The notes below the pieces were generated by a model. It was given only the letters and a program-made list of their open reading frames with translations, had not been told where the DNA came from and made no database searches. Made by a program: the position numbers and the translations under genes. 64,000 bases of DNA from Glycocaulis profundi. GTDB lineage: Bacteria > Pseudomonadota > Alphaproteobacteria > Caulobacterales > Maricaulaceae. The DNA lies in assembly GCA_007050995.1 (NCBI GenBank), contig VJOU01000006.1, positions 62,001 through 126,000 of the forward strand, written 5' to 3'. Shown here piece after piece: positions 51,377-60,807 of this stretch (the stretch's first letter is position 1; every line of letters begins with the position of its first letter).

Positions 51377-53566
51377 ATGCGTGTTCAACTGCTCGCCGGC
51401 GTGTCGCTGGCGGTCGTCTCCGTCTCCGCCGCCCATGCCTCCGACGTCGCTCTGGACGCCGAGCAGCGCAATGTCGAGGTGATCGTGGTCAGCGCGACCG
51501 GCTACGCGCAGGACATCGAGCGCGCGCCCGCCTCCATGACGGTGGTGGACAGGGACTCCCTGGCCCGGCGCGAGGTGCTGAACATCACAGACGCGGTGTC
51601 GGGGATCGAGGGCGTGAACGCCCGGCCCTTCGACGCGCGCAGCGGCAAAACCGGCAACCAGTCGATCTCCCTGCGGGGCCTGCCCAGCGAGTACACGCTG
51701 GTCCTGATCGACGGGGTGCGCCAGAACACGTCCGGGACCGTGGCGCCGAACGCCTTCGGCGACAGCGCCACGGTCTTCTTCCCGCCCGTGGCCGCCATCG
51801 AGCGGGTCGAGGTCATCCGCGGGCCGATGTCCACCCTGTATGGCTCGGACGCGATGGGCGGGGTGGTCAACGTCATCACCCGCGATCCCGGCGCGAGCTG
51901 GACCGGCTCGGCGGCGCTGAGCGGCACTTTCCAGTCGAAATCTGAATTCGGCGGCACGTCCATGGCCGAGGGTTACGTCTCCGGGCCGCTGGCCGAGACC
52001 CTGTCCTTCACCGGCTATGCGCGCCTGTTCCAGCGCGACGATTCCTCGATTCAGATCCCCGGCCTCGACCCGTTCGATCCCCAGCGTCTGGTGGAGAGCG
52101 CGACCATGGGTCAGAACCCGGTGGGCGCGGACGTGGCCACGCTGGGCGGGCGGCTCGACTTCACCCCGATGCAGGGCCAGCGCGTCTCCCTGCGCTATGA
52201 CCGCACCGACCAGACCTACAACAATGACCGCGGTCAGGTGGGCGGGCTTCACAACCTGTCAGGCAGTGAGGGCCCGTGCAGCCAGGGCTCGGTCAACGAT
52301 CCCAATTTCTGCCGCGGCTATCTGCGAGAACTGGAGTTCAATCGCGAGCAGATCCGGCTCAGCCATGAGGGCGAATTCGCCTTCGGCACGGTCAGCACCA
52401 GCCTGACCCGGGACTTCGTGGAGACGGTGGGCCGGACCATCCCCGCGAACAGCGGGCTGGCGCTGGAGGCGGAGGGCCGTCCGCGCACGCTGGAGCTGGA
52501 GACGTGGATCCTCGATTCCCGGCTCGTGAGCGAGCTGGGCGCGCACACCCTGACTGTGGGCGGACAGTATCTCGACCCGGAACTGACCGACGGCCTGTTC
52601 GGCGGCGGCTCGGCGGCGGTCAGCCAGTACTCGCTGTTCATCGAAGACAGCTGGGCCCTCACCGACCGGTTCTCGCTGACCGGCGGGCTGCGTTATGACG
52701 AGAGCGAGGCTTTCTCGGGCCGTCTGACCCCGCGGCTGTACGCGGTGTGGGCGGCGACCGACGAATGGACCTTCAAGGGCGGAGTGGGCCGCGGCTACCG
52801 CACGCCCTTCGTCGAACAGCTCACCGACGGCATCATCGGCTTCGGCAACCGTGGCACCACCTCGATCTTCGGCAACCCGGACCTGAACCCCGAGAGAAGC
52901 ACCAATTACGAAGCCTCCGCCCTGTTCAACAACGGGCGGCTGGCCGCTCAGGCGACGGTGTTCCGCAACGAGCTCACCGATCTGATCGAGGCGGGCACGG
53001 GCGCGAACGCGGGCCGCACGCTCAATATCGGCGAGGCGGTCATCCAGGGCGTGGAGCTGGCCGGATCGTTCCAGTTCACCGGAACCGTGCGCATGGCGGG
53101 CAATTACACCTTCACCGACAGCGAGGTGACCGAAAGCCAGCTCAACCCGTCCAGCGCGGCCAGCCTGGTCGGCGATCCGCTGGTTTCGGTCCCCGACCAC
53201 ATGGCCAACGCCACCGTGTTCTGGGACGCCACCGAGCGGCTGACCGCCTTCCTGGGCGCGGAATACCGCTCCAGCGCCTACCGTCCGCGCAATTATCACG
53301 AGCCGCAGGACGGCGGCAGCGCCCAGGGCGCGTTCGAGGCGCTGGGCGCGTTCCGCGGCTACACCCAGCTCAATCTGGGCGCGGCCTTCCAGATCTCGGA
53401 CACGGTCCGTCTCAACGCGGTGGTCTACAATCTGCTGGACCGGAACTTCATCGACTACCGGGAGTATGCGCGGCGGGGGAATCCCGACCAGATCCTGACC
53501 AGCAATGTCTACAACACCATCCTCGAACCCCGGCGGCTCTATGTGAGTCTGGGCGTGGATTTCTGA
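51377..53566 (+). CDS. TonB-dependent outer-membrane receptor
   Basis: A 729-residue receptor with a signal peptide (LAGVSLAVVSVSAAHA), a TonB-box region (EVIVVSATG), a plug domain (SISLRGLPSEYTLVLIDGVRQN, IERVEVIRGPMSTLYGSDAMGGVVNVIT) and a 22-strand barrel ending in VSLGVDF. The plug is closest to catecholate siderophore or vitamin B12 receptors (FepA/CirA/BtuB type). A Fur-like palindrome upstream favours iron. No TonB system or siderophore genes lie nearby. Confidence 0.93.
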   Translation: MRVQLLAGVSLAVVSVSAAHASDVALDAEQRNVEVIVVSATGYAQDIERAPASMTVVDRDSLARREVLNITDAVSGIEGVNARPFDARSGKTGNQSISLRGLPSEYTLVLIDGVRQNTSGTVAPNAFGDSATVFFPPVAAIERVEVIRGPMSTLYGSDAMGGVVNVITRDPGASWTGSAALSGTFQSKSEFGGTSMAEGYVSGPLAETLSFTGYARLFQRDDSSIQIPGLDPFDPQRLVESATMGQNPVGADVATLGGRLDFTPMQGQRVSLRYDRTDQTYNNDRGQVGGLHNLSGSEGPCSQGSVNDPNFCRGYLRELEFNREQIRLSHEGEFAFGTVSTSLTRDFVETVGRTIPANSGLALEAEGRPRTLELETWILDSRLVSELGAHTLTVGGQYLDPELTDGLFGGGSAAVSQYSLFIEDSWALTDRFSLTGGLRYDESEAFSGRLTPRLYAVWAATDEWTFKGGVGRGYRTPFVEQLTDGIIGFGNRGTTSIFGNPDLNPERSTNYEASALFNNGRLAAQATVFRNELTDLIEAGTGANAGRTLNIGEAVIQGVELAGSFQFTGTVRMAGNYTFTDSEVTESQLNPSSAASLVGDPLVSVPDHMANATVFWDATERLTAFLGAEYRSSAYRPRNYHEPQDGGSAQGAFEALGAFRGYTQLNLGAAFQISDTVRLNAVVYNLLDRNFIDYREYARRGNPDQILTSNVYNTILEPRRLYVSLGVDF

Positions 53567-53586
53567 GCCTCCGGCTCAGGGCATGA

Positions 53587-53620
53587 AAAAGGGCGGAGCG
53601 CGATGGCGCTCCGCCCTTTT
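53587..53620. terminator. Bidirectional terminator after the TonB receptor
   Basis: Fifteen-bp stem: AAAAGGGCGGAGCGC (53587-53601) pairs with GCGCTCCGCCCTTTT (53606-53620), loop GATG, with A- and T-runs on both sides. It serves the receptor gene and the convergent lipoprotein gene. Confidence 0.88.
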
Positions 53621-53645
53621 CGTTTCTGCCTTCAGGCCTTTCGTC

Positions 53646-54170
53646 TCAGGCGGGCTGACGCACGTTCGGGCCCAGATTGCGGACCACTTCGCCCGCGTTG
53701 AAGGTGTTGGGATCGCCCTCGCGCCCGCCGCGGCCCATCTGGATCTCGGCCATGGCGTGATACTGGGTGATCTCGCGCACGTTCACGTCGTCCCAGAACG
53801 GGTCCCGCCAGCCATACCAGCCGAAGCGGGGGTGGTAGTACCTGTAATTGAACCCGTAATGGCTGCGGAAGGGCGACCCGACCGTGCCGGTCACGCGGCG
53901 GTCGGCGTCGGTGTCGCGCCGCACGATGGTGAAGTGGTCATACCCCTGTTCCAGGGTCAGCTCGGCGGCCCGGTAGAGGAGGAAGGTCTCCACCGCCTGC
54001 CGGTCCGTCAGCGAGTTGCCGGCGAACTGGACCATGTAGCGGTTGGATTCGATCTGCTGCTCGGAGAAGCCATAGCGGCTGTCGGCTCCGGCGCGCTGGT
54101 AGGGGGTGGACTCGGCGCACGCGCCCAGGATCACCGCCGCTGCCAGCATGCTCATCATAACGCGCATCAT
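53646..54170 (-). CDS. CC0125/CC1285-type lipoprotein
   Basis: A 174-residue lipoprotein: signal peptide and lipobox LGAC, then TPYQRAG, YGFSEQQIESNRYMVQFAGNSLTDRQAVETFLLYRAAELTLEQGYDHF, a run rich in Tyr/Phe/Trp/Arg (YNYRYYHPRF-like) and an EIQMGRG strand. Caulobacter proteins CC0125 and CC1285 typify the family; function is unknown. ATG 54170 has GGAG 6 nt upstream. It is convergent with the TonB receptor gene. Confidence 0.85.
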   Translation of the reverse strand: MMRVMMSMLAAAVILGACAESTPYQRAGADSRYGFSEQQIESNRYMVQFAGNSLTDRQAVETFLLYRAAELTLEQGYDHFTIVRRDTDADRRVTGTVGSPFRSHYGFNYRYYHPRFGWYGWRDPFWDDVNVREITQYHAMAEIQMGRGGREGDPNTFNAGEVVRNLGPNVRQPA

Positions 54171-54308
54171 GTCTGGCTCCTTGATGCTCAGGTGTCTCGC
54201 GCCCTTATGCTCCTTAAGATGGGCCTGAAAGCCCGTCATGGAAAGAGCGCGTCTCGTGTGAACCTACGCACGAAACCGTCAGCGGGATGCGCGCGGCAGG
54301 CGAAACGC

Positions 54309-54578
54309 TCAGTGAAGCCTGACCATCATGTCCGCGCCGCGCCATTCAGCCGGCCTGACGAGCCCGGCATGGGCGACCGTGACCGAGTGGATCACCGCCT
54401 CGATCTCGCGCCGCCAGTGATCGAGGAAGCGGTTCAGCCGCGGAAAGTCCGGCGCGGTGTCGGTGGTCTGCCAGATGAAGCTCTGAAGCAGGGCGGGAAA
54501 GTCGGGCCGGTAATAGAGCACCTCGGCCGTGGTCAGCCGCGCGCCGCCTAGCTGGGCCAGAAAATCGCTGTCGGACAT
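54309..54578 (-). CDS. usg: Usg-family protein
   Basis: An 89-residue protein of the alphaproteobacterial Usg family: RLTTAEVLYYRPDFPALLQSFIWQTTDTAPDFPRLNRFLDHWRREIEAVIHSV and RPAEWRGAD are signatures. Usg genes sit beside tryptophan genes in some genomes; the biochemical role is unclear. ATG 54578 follows GGAGG. No trp genes are nearby here. Confidence 0.88.
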   Translation of the reverse strand: MSDSDFLAQLGGARLTTAEVLYYRPDFPALLQSFIWQTTDTAPDFPRLNRFLDHWRREIEAVIHSVTVAHAGLVRPAEWRGADMMVRLH

Positions 54579-54705
54579 GATCGCCTCCATGACAGAAGGG
54601 CGGGCCCGGACGGGCCGGACCCGCACGGTGACGATCATGCGCCATGATTCGTGAATGATTTCTGACACTTGCTGGCACTCGGCAGGCCCGAGTGCCAGAG
54701 CGGGG

Positions 54706-55377
54706 CTACTCGATGGGGGCGGCGCCCCGGCGGGCCTCGTTGATCCGGCCGCGCAGCAGCAGGGCCTCGATGTCGTCGGGGTCGAGGCGGCGCGCCTCTT
54801 CCATGTCGGCCTCGGCCGCGTCCAGATCGCCCGCTTCGAGCCGGGCCTCGGAGCGGTGGCGCCAGGCCCTCGCCTCGCCCGCGTTCAGCTCGATGGCGGC
54901 GGAGGCGGCGTCCTCGACCACGTCCCAGCGGCCCGCGGCCTGGGCGGCGTCCGCCGCGCCCAGCGCGAGACCGGCGTCCAGAGGCGCGAAGTCCCGCCCG
55001 CGCTGGAAGGCGGTCAGCGCGCGGTCGGGCAGGCTGGCCATCAGAAAGGCGTCCCCGGCCTGCCCGTACATGATCGCGCGGGTGGCGTCGCTGGCGGTGA
55101 CGGCGAATTCGGCGTTGGTCAGCATGCGCCGGGCGCCCAGCTCGGTCTCGCCCATGGCGATCAGGCCCAGCGCCGCGCAGTGCTGGGCCGGCCAGCCCCC
55201 GCCCTGGGCGCGCCAGGCGAGCCCTTCCTCGTAGCCGGCTTCGGGATTCTCACCCACCTGTGCCAGGCACGCTTCATAGCGCTCCTGGGTGGGGTTGACC
55301 GCCAGCGCCGGAGCGCTGAACACGAAGGCTGCGGCGAGCGCGAGCCCGGCGCGTCCGGCAAAAGAGAGACCGCCCAT
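54706..55377 (-). CDS. Exported TPR protein
   Basis: A 223-residue protein with a signal peptide (RAGLALAAAFVFSAPALA), a Cys-containing first helix pair (YEACLAQVGENPEAGYEEGLAWR) and three to four tetratricopeptide repeats (GQAGDAFLMASLPDRALTAFQRGRDFAP; EARAWRHRSEARLEAGDLDAAEADMEEARRLDPDDIEALLLRG). TPRs mediate protein contacts in the periplasm; the partner is unknown. ATG 55377 begins the signal peptide. It is divergent from the epimerase-like gene. Confidence 0.85.
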   Translation of the reverse strand: MGGLSFAGRAGLALAAAFVFSAPALAVNPTQERYEACLAQVGENPEAGYEEGLAWRAQGGGWPAQHCAALGLIAMGETELGARRMLTNAEFAVTASDATRAIMYGQAGDAFLMASLPDRALTAFQRGRDFAPLDAGLALGAADAAQAAGRWDVVEDAASAAIELNAGEARAWRHRSEARLEAGDLDAAEADMEEARRLDPDDIEALLLRGRINEARRGAAPIE

Positions 55378-55465
55378 GGATGACATCCCCGTCGAGGCTG
55401 GCGAGAAGGCTGGAACCGGCCCGCAATCTAGCGGGGATGGGGGGCGTCCGTCCACGCGCCAGCCC

Positions 55466-56341
55466 ATGCGCGTGCTTCTGATTGGATACGGCTTCACCGC
55501 GCGGGCGCTGGCGCGCGCCCTGATCGCGCGCGGCGACGCGGTCTCGGCGACGGCGCGCGGGGCCGATGCGCTGGCCGGGATCGCAGCGGACGGGGCGGCG
55601 CCGGTGCTCGCCGATCCCGCCAGCGAAGAAGAGCGCAAGGCGCTGGCCGAGGCGGCGCGGGCGGCCACGCATCTGGTCAGCTCCGTGCCGCCCGGCGAGG
55701 ATGGCGATCCGATCCTGCCGGTGATCGAGGCCATGAGAGCCGGGGAGCGGCCCTGGGCGGGCTATCTGTCCACCACCGGGGTCTATGGCGACCGGAAGGG
55801 CGGCTGGGCCTTTGAATGGGAGCCGCCGACGCCGGGGCAGGCGCGCTCGGTCCTCCGGGCCGGGGCCGAGGCGGGATGGCGCGCGATGGACGCGCGGGTC
55901 TTCCGCCTGTCGGGCATCTACGGTCCGGGCCGCTCGGCGCTGGACCGGCTGAGGGACGGCACGGCGCGGATCATCGACCATCCGGGGCAGGTCTTCGCGC
56001 GCATTCATGTCGAGGACATCGCCGCCGCCGTGATCGCGGCCATGGACCGGCCCGAAGCGGCGGGCGTGTTCAACCTCGCCGACGACCGTCCGTGCCCCCA
56101 GCGCGAGGTGATGGAGGGCGCGGCGGCGATGCTGGGCGTGGCGCCGCCCGAGCCCGAGCCGTTCGACCCGGATCGCATGAGCCCGATGCTGGCCAGCTTT
56201 CACGCCGAGTGCCGCCGGGTGTCGAACGCGCGGGCCAAAGCGGTGCTGGGCTGGCGCCCCGCATATCCGACGTGGCGCGAGGGGCTGGCTGCGGTTCTGG
56301 ACGCTGAGAAGGGGTTTGCCGCGCGCGGTGGCGGCGGGTAA
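55466..56341 (+). CDS. NAD(P)-binding epimerase/reductase-like protein (YeeZ-like)
   Basis: A 291-residue atypical SDR: RVLLIGYGFTARALARALIARG, YLSTTGVYGDRKGGW with the Tyr of the active site, RLSGIYGPGRSALDRL and FARIHVEDIAAAVIAAMDRP. This matches the YeeZ/SDR_a5 group of unknown substrate. ATG 55466 is used; the frame runs further up to 55376 over a non-homologous stretch. Next downstream gene is a glycosyltransferase. Confidence 0.85.
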   Translation: MRVLLIGYGFTARALARALIARGDAVSATARGADALAGIAADGAAPVLADPASEEERKALAEAARAATHLVSSVPPGEDGDPILPVIEAMRAGERPWAGYLSTTGVYGDRKGGWAFEWEPPTPGQARSVLRAGAEAGWRAMDARVFRLSGIYGPGRSALDRLRDGTARIIDHPGQVFARIHVEDIAAAVIAAMDRPEAAGVFNLADDRPCPQREVMEGAAAMLGVAPPEPEPFDPDRMSPMLASFHAECRRVSNARAKAVLGWRPAYPTWREGLAAVLDAEKGFAARGGGG

Positions 56342-56392
56342 GACCGGAACGGCCCATCCTGGCGCAGCCTCCCCCGTGAAAGCTCACCTGTC

Positions 56393-57532
56393 TTGAACGT
56401 GCTTCAGGTCATCCCCGAACTGGACGCCGGCGGCGCCGAGCGGACCGTGATCGAGATCGCCGAGGCGGTCGCGACGTCGGGCGGACGGGCGCTGGTCGCC
56501 AGCCGCGGCGGGCGGCTGGAGGCCGAACTGGCCGCCGTCGGGGGCGAGCTGATCCGGCTGGACATGAAGACCAAGAACCCGGTCAAGGTCTGGAGCAACG
56601 CCGACAGGCTGGCCGAAATCATCGCGGCGAACGGCATCGACATCGTGCATGCCCGCTCGCGCGCTCCGGCCTGGAGCGCGCTGTGGGCCGCGCGCCGCAC
56701 CGAAACCTGCGTCGTGACCACCTATCACGGCATCTACACCGCCAAGTCAGGCCTCAAGCGCTGGTACAATTCGGTGATGGCCCGCGGCGACGCGGTGATC
56801 GCCAATTCCGAATACACCGCCGAGCGGGTCAGGACCGAGCATGGCGATCTGCTGGCGCGGCGGGACCCCGCCCTGTCCCAGCTCCACGTCATCCCGCGCG
56901 GTGTGGACACCATCCGCTTCGACCCGGCCGCCGTCAGCGCGGAGCGGGTCGCGGAAGCGAAAGCGGGCTGGGACGTGCCCGAGGGCGCGGCGGTCCTGCT
57001 GCTGCCCGCCCGGCTGACACGCTGGAAGGGCCAGGCGCTGGCCATCGAGGCGGTCGCGAAGTTGAACACCGAACGACCGATCGTGCTGGTCTGCGCTGGC
57101 GACCCCCAGGGGCGCGAAGCCTATGCGCGGGAGCTGCGGGAGCTGGCGAAGGCGAAGGGAGTGGCCCTGCGCCTGCCTGGCCACGCCGCGGACATGCCCG
57201 CCGCCTTCCTCGCCGCAGACGCGGTGCTGAACCCCTCGCTCGAGCCTGAAGCCTTCGGGCGCACCGCCGCCGAGGCGCAGGCCATGGGCGCGCCGGTGGT
57301 GGCCGCCGACCATGGCGGCGCGCGCGAGGCGGTGGCGCCGGGGGAGACCGGCTGGCTGGCCGCGCCGGGGGACGCGGACGCGCTGGCCGCCGCCCTGTCC
57401 GAAGCCCTGTCGCTGGACGCTGAAGCGCGCGCCGCGCTGGCCGCCAGAGCCCGCGCCCGGATCGTGGCGCGGTTCTCCAAGACGGCGCTGCAGGACGCCA
57501 CCTTGCGGGTCTATCGCGAGCTTCTACAGTGA
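56393..57532 (+). CDS. Family 4 glycosyltransferase
   Basis: A 379-residue GT-B enzyme starting with TTG 56393. The N-terminal domain has LQVIPELDAGGAERTV; the C-terminal donor site has LLLPARLTRWKGQALAIEAVA, VPAAFLAADAVLNPSLEPEAFGRTAAEAQAMGAPVVAADHGGAREAV, with the EX7E pattern and PSLEPEAFGR as in LPS-core transferases. It probably adds a sugar to LPS core or another envelope glycan. Its stop overlaps the next gene's start. Confidence 0.92.
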   Translation: MNVLQVIPELDAGGAERTVIEIAEAVATSGGRALVASRGGRLEAELAAVGGELIRLDMKTKNPVKVWSNADRLAEIIAANGIDIVHARSRAPAWSALWAARRTETCVVTTYHGIYTAKSGLKRWYNSVMARGDAVIANSEYTAERVRTEHGDLLARRDPALSQLHVIPRGVDTIRFDPAAVSAERVAEAKAGWDVPEGAAVLLLPARLTRWKGQALAIEAVAKLNTERPIVLVCAGDPQGREAYARELRELAKAKGVALRLPGHAADMPAAFLAADAVLNPSLEPEAFGRTAAEAQAMGAPVVAADHGGAREAVAPGETGWLAAPGDADALAAALSEALSLDAEARAALAARARARIVARFSKTALQDATLRVYRELLQ

Positions 57533-58533
57533 TGGCCATGACGCCCGCCGATTCCTCCGCCGCCGTCAAGGAGCAGGTGCTGGTCATCCATGAGGGTGAC
57601 CTGGCCTCGGCCGTGCGCATGCTGGCCGCGGCGAAGATCCTGCGCGAGCGCCACCGCAAGGCGCGCATCACCCTTCTGACCGACGACGCGCACGTCACCC
57701 TGCTCAAGCACTGCCCGTATTTCGACGCGGTGGAGCCCGGGCTGGGCGAGGCGGCCAAGAAAGGCTTCTTCGAGCGGATCAAGCTGGCGCGCGCCTCGAA
57801 ATTCGACCGGGTCTACGATCTCGGCTCGGGCGAGGCGGGGCGCAAGCTGCGCCGGACGATCAGCCTGTCAGGCGGCAAATGGATCGACGCCGCCCCCAAT
57901 CCGAAAAAGCCCGGCCATCCGTTGGACCAGCAGGCCGCCGCGCTGGGCCGGGCCGGGCTGGGCCCCGACCAGATCACGCCCGGCGCGGCCGCGCCCGCCG
58001 AGGCGGACTGGATCGATTTTCTCGCCAAGCGCTCGCGCCAGCTCGATCCCGCCTATTTCGGCATTCACCGCCGCTACGCGCTGTTCGCGCCCGCAGGCGA
58101 GGACGTGCCCGCCAAGGACCGCTGGCCGGCCGAGCGCTGGGCGGAGCTGGCGCGCCTGCTGCTGGCCGAGGACATCGAGCCGGTGGTGGTGGGCGGCCCG
58201 GCGACCCGCGAGACCGGCAAGGCCGTGATCCGGGGCGCGGAGGGCGCGCGTGACGTGACGGGCCGGGCCAATCTGGTCCAGCTCGCCGGTCTGGGCCGCC
58301 AGGCCTCGTGCGTGTTCGGCGAGGACACCGGCCTGTTCCACCTGATCGTGGCGGCGGGCTCGCCCGGCGTCATGCTGCGCGCCGGACAGGGGCTGGACCC
58401 CGACAGCGCCCCCAGGGGCGTGGAGACCACGCTGGTCCTGCATGCCGCGACCCTGCCCGACATCGCCGCGGAGGCCGCGGTTCAGGCCATGCGCGCCGCC
58501 GGCGGCTTCACCCGAAGCTTCGCCGCAGCGTGA
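57532..58533 (+). CDS. Glycosyltransferase family 9 (heptosyltransferase-like)
   Basis: A 333-residue GT9 protein: EQVLVIHEGDLASAVRMLAAAKILR, DRVYDLGSG, AGEDVPAKDRWPAERWAELARLL and the heptose-nucleotide site VFGEDTGLFHLIVAAGSPGVML. GT9 enzymes add heptose to LPS inner core. Start is ATG 57532 (or GTG 57529), overlapping the stop of the GT4 gene, so the pair is coupled. Confidence 0.88.
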   Translation: MAMTPADSSAAVKEQVLVIHEGDLASAVRMLAAAKILRERHRKARITLLTDDAHVTLLKHCPYFDAVEPGLGEAAKKGFFERIKLARASKFDRVYDLGSGEAGRKLRRTISLSGGKWIDAAPNPKKPGHPLDQQAAALGRAGLGPDQITPGAAAPAEADWIDFLAKRSRQLDPAYFGIHRRYALFAPAGEDVPAKDRWPAERWAELARLLLAEDIEPVVVGGPATRETGKAVIRGAEGARDVTGRANLVQLAGLGRQASCVFGEDTGLFHLIVAAGSPGVMLRAGQGLDPDSAPRGVETTLVLHAATLPDIAAEAAVQAMRAAGGFTRSFAAA

Positions 58534-58674
58534 GAAGCCTTGATTTCATGCCCCTGATCGCGATATGCGCATGAGCCGGAGAGCGCGCGTCGCAACGCGA
58601 TCGCGCGAACCCGCGTTTTTCAGACGGACACCCCCTAGAGCGTTCCACGAACGCCGCCATGATGGAGAAGACGC

Positions 58675-59214
58675 ATAGCCCGACGTCCCCACGCCGCGCC
58701 GCCGCCTAAGAAGGAAGGCCCGCGCATCAACAAAGACATCCGCGTCCCGCGGGTCCTGCTCATCGACGAAAACGGCGAGAAGCAGGGCGAGATGCCGGTC
58801 GAGGCCGCGCTCGAGGCCGCCGTCGAGGCGGGCCTCGATCTCGTCGAGGTGTCGCCCAACACCAATCCGCCGGTGTGCAAGATTCTTGACTACGGCAAGC
58901 TGAAATACGCCGAGCAGAAGAAGAAGGCCGAGGCCAAGAAGAAGCAGAAGACGCAGGATATCAAAGAGATAAAGATGCGTCCGAACATCGACACCCATGA
59001 CTATGACGTCAAGACGCGGTCGATGCGGCGCTTCTTCGAGGATGGCGACAAGGTCAAGATCACCCTGCGCTTCCGGGGCCGCGAGATGGCCCACCAGGAT
59101 CGTGGCATGGTCATCTTCGACCGGGTGAAGGCCGATTTCGGCGACATCGCCAAGGTGGAGTTCGAGCCCAAGCTCGAAGGCCGCCAGATGATCATGGTGA
59201 TGGCGCCACGCTGA
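58675..59214 (+). CDS. infC: Translation initiation factor IF-3, ATA start codon
   Basis: IF-3 blocks premature subunit joining and checks start codons. In frame with the body, the only start between the upstream TGA (58660) and the family N terminus is ATA at 58675, preceded by GGAG with a 7-nt spacer. From it the product is 179 residues, the normal length, opening [17 protein letters not shown] (initiator read as Met), then [21 protein letters not shown] and the C-domain [22 protein letters not shown] and [17 protein letters not shown] 58792 would remove 39 conserved residues. A rare start lets IF-3 repress its own synthesis. Confidence 0.9.
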   Translation: MARRPHAAPPPKKEGPRINKDIRVPRVLLIDENGEKQGEMPVEAALEAAVEAGLDLVEVSPNTNPPVCKILDYGKLKYAEQKKKAEAKKKQKTQDIKEIKMRPNIDTHDYDVKTRSMRRFFEDGDKVKITLRFRGREMAHQDRGMVIFDRVKADFGDIAKVEFEPKLEGRQMIMVMAPR

Positions 59215-59237
59215 TCGCGGCGACTGCCTGAGACGGG

Positions 59238-59266
59238 AAAGGCCGGTCCTGAAGGACCGGCCTTTT
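59238..59266 (+). terminator. Intrinsic terminator after infC
   Basis: Twelve-bp stem AAAGGCCGGTCC (59238-59249) / GGACCGGCCTTT (59254-59265), loop TGAA, with T after it. It separates infC from the next genes. Confidence 0.88.
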
Positions 59267-59410
59267 GCTTGAACAGTTCCGCGACCTCAGGTTAAGCGAC
59301 CGCCCTGGGATCGCTTCAAGAGCGATATTGAAATCAAAAACAAATGATGCTCCCTCTTTCTTCTTGTGAGGGGTGCGGTTTGCTCTCATTCTTCCCAAGG
59401 GCGAAAAACG

Positions 59411-60418
59411 ATGGGGGCATCAATGTCGCGCATTCCCGTGGCCGCGCTGGCGGCCGGACTGGTTTCCATTTCCGCCGGGGTCGCGCAGGCGCAGCAGCCT
59501 GACGCCTCGCTGGCCCCGCACTATGGCGAGATCGGCCTGAACGCGGGCTTCACCCCCGACCCGGCCGTGACCGACATCCGGATCGGCGGGGAGCTGTCGG
59601 TTTCCGAGGCCATGTCTGGCCGGGATGGGGGAAACGCGGGGGACGGGCGGTGCCGGGGTTATGTGGATGCCGCGCCTGACCTGGTCCTTGATTACGGCGC
59701 AGGGTCGGTCTTCGATCTTTACATCCGCGCCGTCTCGGACGTGGACAACACCCTGCTGGTGCGCGATCCGCGCGGGGCTTGGCACTGCGACGACGACAGC
59801 GGCAGCGGGGTGAACGCCGAACTCCACTTCGAGTCCCCGGCCACGGGCCGCTACACGATCTGGGCGGGCGCCTACAGCTCGGGCAACGCCTATGAGCCGG
59901 GGCGGATCGAGATTTCCGAACTGTCCGCGGGCGGCTCCGGCTGGGACGCGGACTGGGGCGACGGCTGGACGGACGGCCTGAACTGGGGCGCGGAGCCCAT
60001 CTATGGCTCGGTGGCCCTGCGCGGCGGGTTCACGCCCGACCCCCACGTGGTCGAGCTTGCCATCGGCGGCACGGTGGACGTGGCCGCGGCGCTGTCGGGT
60101 GAAAGCATCGGCAATGCGGGCGACGGTCGGTGCCGGGGCCATGCGGCCTCCGCGCCCGACTACCGGCTGAACTTCACGCCCGGCTCCCTGCCGCTGATCA
60201 TCAGCGCCGTCTCGGACGCCGACAACACGCTGGTGGTCAACGCGCCGGACGGAAGCTGGCACTGCGACGACGACAGCGGCAGCGGGGTGAACGCGCAGAT
60301 CCGCTTCGACAGCCCCCGCTCGGGCCAGTACGACATCTGGGTCGGCGCCTATTCCAGCGGCCGCAGCTACGAGGACGGACGGCTGGAAATCTCCGAGCTG
60401 GGCGCCCGGCGCAAATAG
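59411..60418 (+). CDS. Secreted protein with two tandem PPC-like domains
   Basis: A 335-residue protein with a signal peptide ([20 protein letters not shown]) and two repeats of about 110 residues (about 38-175 and 195-332). Each holds [40 protein letters not shown] and GAYSSG-YE-GR-EISEL. Two cysteines per repeat (RCRG and WHCDD) could form disulfides. The repeat halves resemble pre-peptidase C-terminal (PPC) beta-sandwich domains, but without a protease. ATG 59423 is an alternative start. It lies between infC and rpmI, behind an AT-rich leader. Confidence 0.75.
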   Translation: MGASMSRIPVAALAAGLVSISAGVAQAQQPDASLAPHYGEIGLNAGFTPDPAVTDIRIGGELSVSEAMSGRDGGNAGDGRCRGYVDAAPDLVLDYGAGSVFDLYIRAVSDVDNTLLVRDPRGAWHCDDDSGSGVNAELHFESPATGRYTIWAGAYSSGNAYEPGRIEISELSAGGSGWDADWGDGWTDGLNWGAEPIYGSVALRGGFTPDPHVVELAIGGTVDVAAALSGESIGNAGDGRCRGHAASAPDYRLNFTPGSLPLIISAVSDADNTLVVNAPDGSWHCDDDSGSGVNAQIRFDSPRSGQYDIWVGAYSSGRSYEDGRLEISELGARRK

Positions 60419-60431
60419 GCCGTCCGCTGGC

Positions 60432-60456
60432 GGCGGGCCTTGCAATCAGGCCCGCC
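60432..60456 (+). terminator. Weak hairpin between the PPC-protein gene and rpmI
   Basis: Nine-bp stem GGCGGGCCT (60432-60440) / AGGCCCGCC (60448-60456), loop TGCAATC, without a T-run. It could end the PPC gene transcript or act in the rpmI leader. Confidence 0.35.
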
Positions 60457-60567
60457 CGCGCGTATGACCCCCGCTTCAATCACGACCGGTCCGGGCCCAC
60501 GACATGCCTGGCGGGTCGAAACGCGACCCGGCCCCGCCCCGGCGAGGCCGCGACAAGGAGAGCGAAA

Positions 60568-60771
60568 ATGTCGAAGATGAAGACCAAGAGCGGCGCGAAG
60601 AAGCGCTTCAAGGTCACCGGCACCGGCAAGGTGCTGGCGGCCCAGTCCGGCAAGCGGCACGGCATGATCAAGCGGACGCCCAAGCAGATCCGCCAGAAGC
60701 GCGGGACCGACACACTGGCGGCCCCCGACGCGAAGATCGTGAAGACCCACTACCTGCCCTACAGCCGCTGA
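60568..60771 (+). CDS. rpmI: 50S ribosomal protein L35
   Basis: A 67-residue, strongly basic protein: [20 protein letters not shown] and [21 protein letters not shown] are L35 signatures; the end is HYLPYSR. ATG 60568 has AAGGAG in front. rplT follows after 36 bp. Confidence 0.97.
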   Translation: MSKMKTKSGAKKRFKVTGTGKVLAAQSGKRHGMIKRTPKQIRQKRGTDTLAAPDAKIVKTHYLPYSR

Positions 60772-60807
60772 GGCTGACGGCGCACCGCTGTTTGAAGGAC
60801 TGAGATC

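Noticed and set aside
58662-58709. Fifteen-codon ATG frame overlapping the infC start
   Set aside because: It has no ribosome binding site of its own and no evident peptide function; kept only as a note in the infC finding.
59780-60294. 38-bp identical segments as a CRISPR or mobile repeat
   Set aside because: They are in-frame parts of two protein repeats and are separated by hundreds of bases of coding sequence.
60419-60567. An L20-type autoregulatory leader before rpmI
   Set aside because: A hairpin exists (60432-60456) but I could not draw the two-site pseudoknot of known L20 leaders; recorded only as a weak hairpin.
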